A DNA stretch of 64,000 nucleotides, from NCBI RefSeq assembly GCF_963931595.1, contig NZ_OZ007030.1, positions 2,472,481 to 2,536,480 on the forward strand, read 5' to 3'. The translations under genes were made by a program, and so were the position numbers. How positions within the stretch are numbered: the stretch's first letter is position 1; each line of letters opens with the position of its first letter. The notes under the pieces were generated by a model. That model was not told where the DNA came from. It made no database searches and saw nothing but the letters and a program-made list of their open reading frames with translations. Origin of the DNA: an uncultured Subdoligranulum sp. (GTDB taxonomy: Bacteria; Bacillota; Clostridia; Oscillospirales; Ruminococcaceae). Below are positions 55,419 to 63,134 of the stretch, piece after piece.

Positions 55419-58343
55419 TCAGGCCTCGGTGTTCTCCTGCACGGTGGCTTTGGCCTCTTCCTCCTTGCGCTTGGTGTAGCCTTTCCTGACCACACCGACT
55501 TCCAGACCCACAATGATCAGGACCAGCACCACGTCGATGGTGATGGCGCCGATCTGCCAGGCAGGCATGCCGGGGTTGAGGTTCTCCTCTGTGTAGGCAC
55601 GGGAGTTGACCACGGTGTAGAGGATGTTGTGGGTGGCGGTGCGCATGGCCTGCAGACCGCTGTTGCCGATGTTGCCGTCGGTCAGGCTGCCCACCATGCT
55701 GGTCTCGGTGGGATAGTTGACCAGCATGCAGTCGGTGCCGTTGCGCACGCCCTGATCAGCGCTCATGTAGCCGTACACGCCGAAGTAGTCGGTGAGCACG
55801 AAGCCCTGGAAGCCCCATTCGTCACGCAGGACGGTCTGGCACAGTTCCTTGGTGCCGCCGGCCCAGCGGTTGCCGATGTAGTTGAAGGAGGACATGACAG
55901 CCTGGGCGCCGCCCTGCTTGATGGCGATCTCGAAGGGCTTGAGGTAGATCTCACGGATGGCCTGCTCGGTGCTCCAGGTGCAGAGCATGCCGCAGCGGTT
56001 GGTCTCCTGGTCGTTCATGGCGAAGTGCTTGACGTAGGCGTAGACGCCGTGGGTCGCAGCACCCTGGACCGCATGGGCCGCCATCTGGCCGGAGAGGAAG
56101 CCGTCCTCGGAGTAGTACTCGAAGTTACGGCCGGCGAAGGCAGAGCGGTGGATGTTCATGGCGGGCGCGTACCAGCCGGAGACATCCATCTCCTCGGCCA
56201 TCTGACCGATGCTGTCGCCGAAGGAGGTGGCGATATCCACGTTCCAGGTGTTGGCGATCATCACAGCGGCGGGGAAGCCGATGGAACCGGTGCCGGTGAA
56301 GTTGTTGTTGATGGAGGCGGGACCGTCGCAGTCGTTGGTGCGCACCTTGCCGATGCTGTCGATGCTGTTGGTCTGGTAGCCGCCCAGAGAGATCAGGGAG
56401 TTCATTTCCTCCACGGTGAGCCGGTCCAGCAGGCCGTCCCAGGCGGGATCGTCGTAGTCCAGGCCGCGCAGATCCACCAGCTGGACATCGCCTGCCGCGC
56501 CGGTCACAGGGGCCTCGGCGTCGGGATCGTCATCGGTGGTGGCGTCGTAGTTGGAGATGTTGTAGAAGGTCGCCTTGGAGTCGGCGGGCATCTCGTAGCT
56601 GGCCGGGGCCGCGGTGGCCTGGGCGTAGTTGGCGAAATGATCCGCACGGGACAGATAGGTGGCCGTGCCGCGGGCATAGTCGAACTGGTTGGTGGCGGTG
56701 ACTTCATCGCCGGAGCGCTTGTTGTCGCCGCTGTAGGTGATGGTGGCGGGCACGTTGTAGGTCTTGCTGTCGATGACAGTGTGGGAATCCGAGTTGATGG
56801 AGATGACGTAGTCGCCGGCTTCCAGCACGTAGGCCTTGGCGGTCTTGTCATCGTAGGAGGCCATGTCCTCCACGTTGAAGGTGACGGTCACATCCTCACT
56901 GGCGCCGGGCTCCAGGGTCTGGGTCTTGGCGAAGCCGATGAGGTTGGCGGAGGCCTTCTCGATGCCGCCGTTGGTGTAGGGCGGGTTGTAGTAGACTTCC
57001 ACCACGTCCTTGCCGGCCACAGAGCCGGTGTTGGTGACGGTGGCGCTGACGGTGATGACGCCGTCCGCCTCGGTCACGTCGTTGAGGGTCTGGCTGAAGG
57101 TGGTGTAGGACAGGCCGTAGCCGAAGGGATACTGCACGGTCTTGTCGTAGTCGATGAGGCCTTCCGTAGCGGCGGTCTCATAGAACTTGTAGCCGACGTA
57201 GATGTCCTCCACGTAGTTGACGAAGGAAGGCAGGGTATCCTCCACTGCGAACTCGTCCATGTTGGTGTAGTGCATCATGCCGAAGTTGTTGAAGGTGGGG
57301 GTGGCGGTCAGGTCATAGACGAAGGTATCGGTGGTCTTGGCGGAGGGGTTCACCGCACCGGCGATGATGTTGCCCAGGCCGCTGAAGCCGGACTGGCCGG
57401 CACCGGGGCACCACAGCACGCTCTTGATCTGGGGGTACTGATCCACGAAGCCCAGCTCCATGGTGTTGGCGCCGTTGTACACCACGACGACCTTGTCGAA
57501 GTTCTTGCAGACCAGGTCCACCATGGCCTCTTCCTGGTTGGTCAGGTTCAGGTAGGTGTCGCCCTCGTCCCAGTCGTTGCCCTCGTTGAGGGTGTCGTCA
57601 TACACCTGGTCGTAGCCCACGTCCTCGGCGGTGCCGGCGGCCAGAGCGGCCATGTCGGTGGGCAGGTCGGCGCCTTCGCCGCCGACGCGGGTGATCACGA
57701 TGATGGCCGTGTCGGAGTACTCCTTGGCGCTGTTCATGAGCTCGTCGGTGTAGAGGCTGGCGGCGGGCTCAGGCAGCGTCCAGTCGCCGGCCCACATGCC
57801 CACTTCGGGACGGTCTGCCTTGTAGTTGGTGTAGAAGTCGATCAGTTCCTGGTTGGGGTTGAGGCCCGCGCCGCGCAGGCCGTCCAGCAGGCTGACCATG
57901 GGGAAGGCGTCGCTCAGGGCGCCGGAACCGGTGCCGCCGTAGCAGGGATTGATGGACGCCCAGCCGAAGACGTTCACGTTGTCGCCCGACGCCAGGGGCA
58001 GGGTGCTGTCGTCATTCTTCAGCAGCACAATGCCCTCTTCCGCAATGTCGGTGCACAGTTCGGTGGCAGCATCGGTGGATTCCTCCGAGATGGTGCCGCC
58101 GCCGGTGGCCAGGGAAATCATGGTGGACATGGGTCCGAATGCCACCAGGTTGGCAACGATGCCGAAGGCCAGCAGAATGGCCAGACCCGCCTGACTGCGG
58201 ATCAGATATTTCTTGGTTTTGCCCAGCTTTTGGCAGGCGATCATAACGATGATGGCCAGCACCAGAACCACGGCAAACCCGATCAGGTAGGGGGCTACCG
58301 TGTTCAGCACGTTCAGGACATCATCCATATTGATAGCCAACAT
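55419..58343 (-). CDS. Membrane-anchored GH3 enzyme with reversed domain order
   Basis: This 974-residue protein has two N-terminal helices (LIGFAVVLVLAIIVMIA; AILLAFGIVANLVAF). The GH3 C-terminal-type domain follows (EEGIVLLKNDDSTLPL, then YPFGYGLSYTTF and FnIII), and only after residue 590 comes the GH3 barrel (LTVEEMNSLISLGGYQ, NFEYYSEDGFLSGQMAAH, YVKHFAMNDQET). The nucleophile is Asp852 in VLTDYFGV. A last helix near 930-955 and the charged tail VRKGYTKRKEEEAK anchor the C-terminus. The reversed order is known from some rumen GH3 enzymes. Anchoring at both ends suggests that the enzyme sits on the outer face. AAGGAGG precedes the ATG. Confidence 0.92.
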   Translation of the reverse strand: MLAINMDDVLNVLNTVAPYLIGFAVVLVLAIIVMIACQKLGKTKKYLIRSQAGLAILLAFGIVANLVAFGPMSTMISLATGGGTISEESTDAATELCTDIAEEGIVLLKNDDSTLPLASGDNVNVFGWASINPCYGGTGSGALSDAFPMVSLLDGLRGAGLNPNQELIDFYTNYKADRPEVGMWAGDWTLPEPAASLYTDELMNSAKEYSDTAIIVITRVGGEGADLPTDMAALAAGTAEDVGYDQVYDDTLNEGNDWDEGDTYLNLTNQEEAMVDLVCKNFDKVVVVYNGANTMELGFVDQYPQIKSVLWCPGAGQSGFSGLGNIIAGAVNPSAKTTDTFVYDLTATPTFNNFGMMHYTNMDEFAVEDTLPSFVNYVEDIYVGYKFYETAATEGLIDYDKTVQYPFGYGLSYTTFSQTLNDVTEADGVITVSATVTNTGSVAGKDVVEVYYNPPYTNGGIEKASANLIGFAKTQTLEPGASEDVTVTFNVEDMASYDDKTAKAYVLEAGDYVISINSDSHTVIDSKTYNVPATITYSGDNKRSGDEVTATNQFDYARGTATYLSRADHFANYAQATAAPASYEMPADSKATFYNISNYDATTDDDPDAEAPVTGAAGDVQLVDLRGLDYDDPAWDGLLDRLTVEEMNSLISLGGYQTNSIDSIGKVRTNDCDGPASINNNFTGTGSIGFPAAVMIANTWNVDIATSFGDSIGQMAEEMDVSGWYAPAMNIHRSAFAGRNFEYYSEDGFLSGQMAAHAVQGAATHGVYAYVKHFAMNDQETNRCGMLCTWSTEQAIREIYLKPFEIAIKQGGAQAVMSSFNYIGNRWAGGTKELCQTVLRDEWGFQGFVLTDYFGVYGYMSADQGVRNGTDCMLVNYPTETSMVGSLTDGNIGNSGLQAMRTATHNILYTVVNSRAYTEENLNPGMPAWQIGAITIDVVLVLIIVGLEVGVVRKGYTKRKEEEAKATVQENTEA

Positions 58344-58564
58344 GTTTTTCTTCCTCCTTGTTGTACATTTTGGGATGAAGGGCCGCGCGCTCCCTTCATT
58401 GAAACAAAATTACTATAACGATTTCCACAAAGAATTTCTACACCCTTTGCAAAAACTGTCATTTTTGTGACACACTTTGTTCACAATCCCCTTTTTGGGC
58501 AAAAATGTATTGTGCAATTCTTACAGGTTTTCCGGGTCTTTCTTTGTGCAGTGTGTCGAACCCC
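58344..58564. other. Intergenic region upstream of the anchored GH3
   Basis: About 220 AT-rich nt. On the minus strand TATAGT (near 58414) could be the -10 of the GH3 gene, but no convincing -35 accompanies it. Several TTGTG/CACAA half-palindromes (GTGTGTCACA, TTGTGAACAAAG) occur. No gene is visible. Confidence 0.35.
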
Positions 58565-58565
58565 C

Positions 58566-58603
58566 ACAAAAAACCGGTCTGTGCATTATGCACAGACCGG
58601 TCT
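58566..58603 (-). terminator. Terminator of the two-component operon
   Basis: A perfect 13-pair stem ACCGGTCTGTGCA around TTA is followed on the minus strand by TTTTTTG. Confidence 0.93.
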
Positions 58604-58614
58604 GCAGTTTTTCC

Positions 58615-59892
58615 CTATTTTGCACTGGAACCCGCCGCGGGCAGCAGCACCCGCAGGATGAACCAGCCGTCCTTGCAGTGCACCGTCACGGTGCCGCCGT
58701 ACTTTTCCGCCGCCGCCCGGACCGTGCGCACCCCGTAGCCGTGGGGCGGCATGCCGTCGGCATCCAGCTGCACCGGCACCTCGCAGTAGTTCTCGAACCG
58801 CAGCATCACAAAGCCGTGCTGGGCAAAGATGGCCACCCGGATGAGCCGCTTGTCGGCATCGTGCAGCGTCTGGACGCTCTCGGTGGCGTTGTCCAGCGCC
58901 GTGCCCACAATGGTGCAGATATCCCCCGTGGGCATGAAGTCCAGCAGATGCCCGTCCGCCACACAGGTGAAGTTGATGTCGTGCTGCTGGCAGTAGAGGC
59001 TCTTGGCGGTGAGCAGCGTGTCCAGCACCGGGTTGCCCGTCTTGTTCTGGGCCTCGTACATCCGGATGCCGCTCTCCATCTCGTCCAGCGCCGCCGCCCG
59101 CTTGCCGGGGTCGTGCTCCGCCCGGATGGCCGCGATCTGCAGTTTCAGGTCGTGGCAGTGCCGGTTGATGAGCCGGATGCTCTCCCGGCTCTGCTGGTAC
59201 TGCTCGTACTGGCGGTGCAGCACGTTGTCCATGGCTTCCAGCTCCCGGTGGAGCCAGTCCTCCCGCAGCTGGTCCTGCTGCAGCGACAGCACCAGCACCC
59301 CCGCCAGGTCCACCAGCGTGCGGATATAAAACACCGTGAAGGTGGCCTGGCCATCCTGGGTGAAGGCCAGATTGCTCACCGCAAAGGCCACCGCCGCCAT
59401 GATCACCGCGCTGAACAGCGCCCGCCGGGTGATCTCCATCCCCCGCTCGGGCCGCCGGTGGCGGAAATCGTACCAGCCCGCAAAGCTGTACACAAGGCTG
59501 TACACCATCGCCAGCAGCACCAGGGAGGGCACCGCCCAGGGGCTGCGCCCCGGCCAGAGCACACAGTGGATCTGCCATTCCAGGCTGGCGGCAAACTCCG
59601 CCAGAATGAAGGCCCGGGCGCAGGTGTACCCCGCCTCCCGGGGATGGATCTCGCAGCAGAGGAAGAGGAAGGCGTACATCATGCCCACCGCCGCCCCCAT
59701 GCAGGGGATCCACCACACCAGCGGCACATCGCCGGTGAGATGCAAAAACACCCCCAGCACCGCCAGCGCCCCGGTGCTGATGGCCGCCGCGGCCCCCTTG
59801 CCGAACCGCCGGGGCAGCGCCAGCACATAGAGCAGGCAGGCCAGCCACTCGGCCAGGGCGGTGTAGAGCCGGGGAATATCAGGCAGGATCAT
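58615..59892 (-). CDS. GHKL-domain sensor histidine kinase (AgrC/LytS-like)
   Basis: This 425-residue membrane kinase has six or seven helices over about residues 1-205, then a coiled dimerisation region with RLINRHCHDLKLQIAAI holding the probable phosphorylated His. A GHKL ATPase follows, with N-box ALDNATESVQTL and G-box PPHGYGVRTVR. The layout is that of AgrC-type receptors that sense peptides. No agrB/agrD is nearby. The ATG at 59892 overlaps the regulator's stop by 4 nt and supersedes a longer frame. Confidence 0.9.
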   Translation of the reverse strand: MILPDIPRLYTALAEWLACLLYVLALPRRFGKGAAAAISTGALAVLGVFLHLTGDVPLVWWIPCMGAAVGMMYAFLFLCCEIHPREAGYTCARAFILAEFAASLEWQIHCVLWPGRSPWAVPSLVLLAMVYSLVYSFAGWYDFRHRRPERGMEITRRALFSAVIMAAVAFAVSNLAFTQDGQATFTVFYIRTLVDLAGVLVLSLQQDQLREDWLHRELEAMDNVLHRQYEQYQQSRESIRLINRHCHDLKLQIAAIRAEHDPGKRAAALDEMESGIRMYEAQNKTGNPVLDTLLTAKSLYCQQHDINFTCVADGHLLDFMPTGDICTIVGTALDNATESVQTLHDADKRLIRVAIFAQHGFVMLRFENYCEVPVQLDADGMPPHGYGVRTVRAAAEKYGGTVTVHCKDGWFILRVLLPAAGSSAK

Positions 59893-60599
59893 TTTCCGCT
59901 CCCTCCGATGTAATCGGTGAGGGCCTCCAGAAAGGCCTTCTTGCGGGGACGGCTGATCTGCAGATGGTGGGGCCCCACCTGGACGGTGTTCTGCTGCACC
60001 GCCAGCACCTGGGCCAGGTTGACGATATAGCCGCTGTTGCACCGGGCAAAGGGCTTGCCCGCCAGTTTTTCCTCGTAGCTCTTCAGGCTGCCGGGGGCGG
60101 AAAAGTCCCCGTACTCGGTGTAGAACCGCACCGAGTGGCCCTCGCTGGCCAGGTAATAGAGGGCCGACACATCGATGCGCCGCAAACCGCCCTCCACCGG
60201 CACGGTGAGAAAGACGGTCTGCCGCTTGCGCAGCCGGTCCACCGCCTTCTGCAGCTGCTGGGAAAAGGCAAAGTAGGGCACCGGCTTGAGCACATAGTCC
60301 AGGGCATCCACCGCGTAGCCCCGGATGGCAAACTGGGCCATGTTGGTGATAAAAATCAGGATGACATCCTTGTCCACCCTGCGGATGGCCTCCGCCGCCG
60401 TCATGCCGTCCATCCGCTGCATCTCGATGTCCAGCAGGATGATGTCATACACCGCCCGGTAGTCCGAAACGATCTCGTCCCCGTCGGAAAAGGTGGTCAG
60501 ATCAAACATTCTGCCGAACTGCCGCTCGTACCGGCGCACATAGCCCACCAGCTGCTCCCGCACCTGGGGATCGTCCTCCACAATGGCAATGTGGATCAC
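59889..60599 (-). CDS. LytTR-family response regulator
   Basis: This 236-residue regulator has a receiver domain (HIAIVEDDPQVREQL; phospho-Asp in DIILLDIEMQRMDG; Lys in YVLKPVPYF) and a LytTR DNA-binding domain (VSALYYLASEGHSVRFYT; FARCNSGYIVNL; ISRPRKKAFLEAL). GTG at 60599 is preferred because AAAGGAGG lies upstream of it; the GTG at 60620 would place that site inside the coding region. It is the first gene of the operon with the kinase. Targets are unknown; the adjoining GH3 genes are candidates by position only. Confidence 0.92.
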   Translation of the reverse strand: MIHIAIVEDDPQVREQLVGYVRRYERQFGRMFDLTTFSDGDEIVSDYRAVYDIILLDIEMQRMDGMTAAEAIRRVDKDVILIFITNMAQFAIRGYAVDALDYVLKPVPYFAFSQQLQKAVDRLRKRQTVFLTVPVEGGLRRIDVSALYYLASEGHSVRFYTEYGDFSAPGSLKSYEEKLAGKPFARCNSGYIVNLAQVLAVQQNTVQVGPHHLQISRPRKKAFLEALTDYIGGSGK

Positions 60600-60633
60600 C
60601 CGGACCGCCTCCTTTCGCACACCATTTCATTTT

Positions 60634-60662
60634 ATTATAACATGACCGCCCCCGCCCCGCAA
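60634..60662 (-). promoter_or_regulatory. Promoter of the two-component operon
   Basis: On the minus strand TTGCGG (60662-60657) and TATAAT (60639-60634) are 17 nt apart, 35 nt upstream of the GTG. Confidence 0.8.
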
Positions 60663-60669
60663 ACCCGAC

Positions 60670-60698
60670 TTGACCTTTGGGGGCGGGAGTGTTATTCT
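60670..60698 (+). promoter_or_regulatory. selD promoter
   Basis: TTGACC at 60670 and TATTCT at 60693 are 17 nt apart, divergent from and abutting the two-component promoter. Confidence 0.72.
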
Positions 60699-60733
60699 TT
60701 TGCTGGAATAACGCTTTTTCGGGAGGGGTCGCC

Positions 60734-61891
60734 ATGTCACAGGAACCCAACATCAAACTGACCAAGCTCGCCCACTGCGCCGGCTGCGGCGCCAAGGTGG
60801 GCGCCGGCGTGCTGGCCCAGCTGCTGGGGGATATCCGCACCCGCCACGACCCCAACCTGCTGGTGGGGTTCGATACCTCCGACGACGCCTCGGTGTACAA
60901 AGTTTCCGACGAGCTGGCCCTGGTGCAGACGGTGGACTTTTTCCCGCCCATCGCCGACGACCCCTATCTCTTCGGCCAGATCGCCGCCACCAACGCCCTC
61001 TCGGACGTTTACGCCATGGGGGGCGAGCCGAAACTGGCGCTGAATCTTTTGTGCATTCCCGAATCCATGCCGAAAGAGGCCGTCCACGACCTGCTGCGGG
61101 GCGGCTACGACAAGGTCTACGAGGCGGGGGCCATCATCACGGGCGGGCACAGCATCCTGGACGAGGAGCCGAAATACGGCCTGGCCGTGACGGGTTTTGT
61201 CCACCCCGACCGGGTGCTGACCAACGCCGGCGCCCGCCCCGGGGATGTGCTGCTCTTCACAAAGCCCCTGGGCATCGGGGTGCTGACCACGGCGGCGAAA
61301 GCCGACCTCTGCCCGCCGGAGGTGATGAAGACCGCCTACACCCTGATGACCACCTTAAACAAGGCGGCCCGGGACTGCATGGTGCGCTATGAAGTCCACG
61401 CCTGCACCGACGTGACGGGCTTCGGCTTTCTGGGCCACGCCTACGAGATGGCCCAGGGCAGCGGCGTGCAGCTGGAGATCGACACCAGTGCGGTGGACAT
61501 TCTGCCCGCGGCGCTGGAATTTGCCAAGATGGGCCTGCTGCCCGAGGGGATGTACCGCAACCGGCACTATGCCGAGGCTGCGGTGGACCCCGGCGAGGTT
61601 CCGCTGGAAGTACAGGATGTTCTCTACGACCCCCAGACGGCGGGCGGCCTGCTGATGGCCGTGGCCCCCGGGGACGCCGACGCCCTTTACCGCGATTTGC
61701 AGGGGGCGGTGCCCAGCGCCCAGCGGGTGGGCGTGGTGCGGCCCGAGACGGCGGGCGGCCTGCTGATGGCCGTGGCACCCGGGGACGCCGACGCCCTTTA
61801 CCGCGATTTGCAGGGGGCGGTGCCCAGCGCCCAGCGGGTGGGCGTGGTGCGGCCCGAGACGGAGGGCGGCAAGCGGATCATTCTGCGGTAA
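60734..61891 (+). CDS. selD: Selenide, water dikinase (selenophosphate synthetase)
   Basis: This 385-residue enzyme makes selenophosphate from selenide and ATP for selenocysteine and selenouridine. N-terminal HCAGCGAKVG holds the catalytic Cys, so it is the cysteine form and not a selenoprotein. LLVGFDTSDDASVYK, VDFFPPIADDPYLFGQIAA, TDVTGFGFLGHA and DPQTAGGLLMAV are family signatures. The last motif occurs twice: a 37-residue segment is tandemly duplicated near the C-terminus, making the protein longer than the usual 345-350. GGGAGGGG precedes the ATG. Its 3' end overlaps the convergent desulfurase gene by 14 nt. Confidence 0.95.
   Translation: MSQEPNIKLTKLAHCAGCGAKVGAGVLAQLLGDIRTRHDPNLLVGFDTSDDASVYKVSDELALVQTVDFFPPIADDPYLFGQIAATNALSDVYAMGGEPKLALNLLCIPESMPKEAVHDLLRGGYDKVYEAGAIITGGHSILDEEPKYGLAVTGFVHPDRVLTNAGARPGDVLLFTKPLGIGVLTTAAKADLCPPEVMKTAYTLMTTLNKAARDCMVRYEVHACTDVTGFGFLGHAYEMAQGSGVQLEIDTSAVDILPAALEFAKMGLLPEGMYRNRHYAEAAVDPGEVPLEVQDVLYDPQTAGGLLMAVAPGDADALYRDLQGAVPSAQRVGVVRPETAGGLLMAVAPGDADALYRDLQGAVPSAQRVGVVRPETEGGKRIILR
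61638..61859 (+). repeat. 111-bp tandem duplication inside selD
   Basis: Two in-frame copies of 111 bp (37 codons, starting ETAGGLLMAVAPGD and QTAGGLLMAVAPGD) lie head to tail. By eye they differ at only one or two bases (CCC/ACC before GGGGACG), so the event is recent. The unit matches the last conserved part of SelD. Confidence 0.9.
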
Positions 61892-63029
61892 CGGCCCGGA
61901 TGGCGGCAAGGGCGGCGTCGATATCGGCTTCGCTGGTGAACCAGCCGGTGGAGAACCGCACGGTGCCCCGGGGAAAGGTGCCCAATGTTTTGTGGGCAGC
62001 GGGGGCGCAGTGCAACCCGCACCGGGTCAGGATGCCGTAGTCCGCTTCCAGTTGGTAGGCCACCTCGGCGTTGTCCCGCCCCGCAAAATCCAGGCTGAAC
62101 ACCCCCACCCGGCGCGCCGGGTCTTTGGGGCCTTTCAGCGCCACGCCGGGGATGGTGGAGAGTCCATCCAGGAACCGGCGGCTGATGGCCACATCGTGGG
62201 CGCGGACTGTTTCCACCCCGATTTCAGCAAGATATGCCAGCGCCGCCTCCCAGCCGTAGATGCCGGGCAGGTTCTGGGTGCCCGGCTCGAATTTGTCCGG
62301 CATATAGCCGGGCTGCTCCTCGCTGTCCGAAGCGCTGCCGGTGCCCCCTGTCACGTAGGGGTCCAGGGCTCTGGCAAAGTCCGGCGCCAGCAGCAGCGCC
62401 CCCAGCCCCTGGGGCCCCATGAGCCCCTTGTGGGCGGGCACGCTCAAGGCTGCCAGGCCCAGCTCTTTAAAGGAAAGGGGCAGATGGCCCGCCGTCTGGG
62501 CGGCGTCGAGGCAGAAGGGCACGCCGTGGGCGGCGCAGATTTTTCCCACCGCGGCGGCGTCCTGCACCGTGCCCGACACGTTGGAGGCATGGGCCAGCAC
62601 CACCAGTTTTGTGTTGGGACGGAACATCCTTTCCAGGGCGGAGAGGTCGAGAAAGCCTTCTTCGTCGCAGGGGATGCGATCGAAGGTCACCCCCTGCCCC
62701 GCCAGCCGGTGGAGCGGCCGCATGACGGCGTTGTGCTCCATGGCCGACACGATGCAGTGGTCCCCGGGGTGCAGCGCCCCGCCCAGCACCAGGTTCAGCC
62801 CCCAGGTGTTGCCGGGGGTGAGCACCACATGGGTGGGGTCGGCGAAATCAAACAGCGCGCAGAGCCGCTGGCGCAGCCGCAGCACGGTGCGTTCCGCCTG
62901 CTGGGCGGTGCCGTAGACGCCACGGTTCACGTTGGCGCCCACCTGCGTGATATACGCCGCCATGGCATCCGCCACACAGGGCGGCTTGGGGAAGGATGTG
63001 GCGGCCTGATCCAGGTAGACAGCGGGCAT
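61878..63029 (-). CDS. Class V aminotransferase, cysteine desulfurase/selenocysteine lyase-like
   Basis: This 383-residue PLP enzyme opens AVYLDQAATSFPKPP. The PLP-binding His is in VSAMEHNAVMRPLH, Asp and Gln in CLDAAQTAGHLP, and the Schiff-base Lys in SVPAHKGLMGPQG. The active Cys is in TRCGLHCAPAAHKTLG. This pattern fits the CsdA/SufS-like or YfbQ-like group II enzymes that release S or Se from cysteine or selenocysteine. Neighbouring selD and yedE suggest that it supplies selenide (inference). The ATG at 63029 has AAAGGGG. Confidence 0.88.
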   Translation of the reverse strand: MPAVYLDQAATSFPKPPCVADAMAAYITQVGANVNRGVYGTAQQAERTVLRLRQRLCALFDFADPTHVVLTPGNTWGLNLVLGGALHPGDHCIVSAMEHNAVMRPLHRLAGQGVTFDRIPCDEEGFLDLSALERMFRPNTKLVVLAHASNVSGTVQDAAAVGKICAAHGVPFCLDAAQTAGHLPLSFKELGLAALSVPAHKGLMGPQGLGALLLAPDFARALDPYVTGGTGSASDSEEQPGYMPDKFEPGTQNLPGIYGWEAALAYLAEIGVETVRAHDVAISRRFLDGLSTIPGVALKGPKDPARRVGVFSLDFAGRDNAEVAYQLEADYGILTRCGLHCAPAAHKTLGTFPRGTVRFSTGWFTSEADIDAALAAIRAVTAE

Positions 63030-63064
63030 GACAAAGCCCCTTTCTTCATAAAAATCCTGGCTAC

Positions 63065-63094
63065 AGTGTAGCACAGCCAGGGCGCGGCGCGCAA
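63065..63094 (-). promoter_or_regulatory. Promoter of the cysteine desulfurase gene
   Basis: On the minus strand TTGCGC (63094-63089) and TACACT (63070-63065) are 18 nt apart, about 36 nt before the ATG. Confidence 0.6.
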
Positions 63095-63134
63095 CGCCGC
63101 AGTCAAAAGCAGTCAGAACAAGGAGGAATCGTTT

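Noticed and set aside
52867..55479. 870-codon plus-strand frame antisense to the first GH3
   Set aside because: It is a shadow of a real gene, with no start signal and no domain.
55629..58418. 929-codon plus-strand frame antisense to the anchored GH3 gene
   Set aside because: The composition is typical of shadow frames. The minus-strand GH3 reading has all catalytic motifs.
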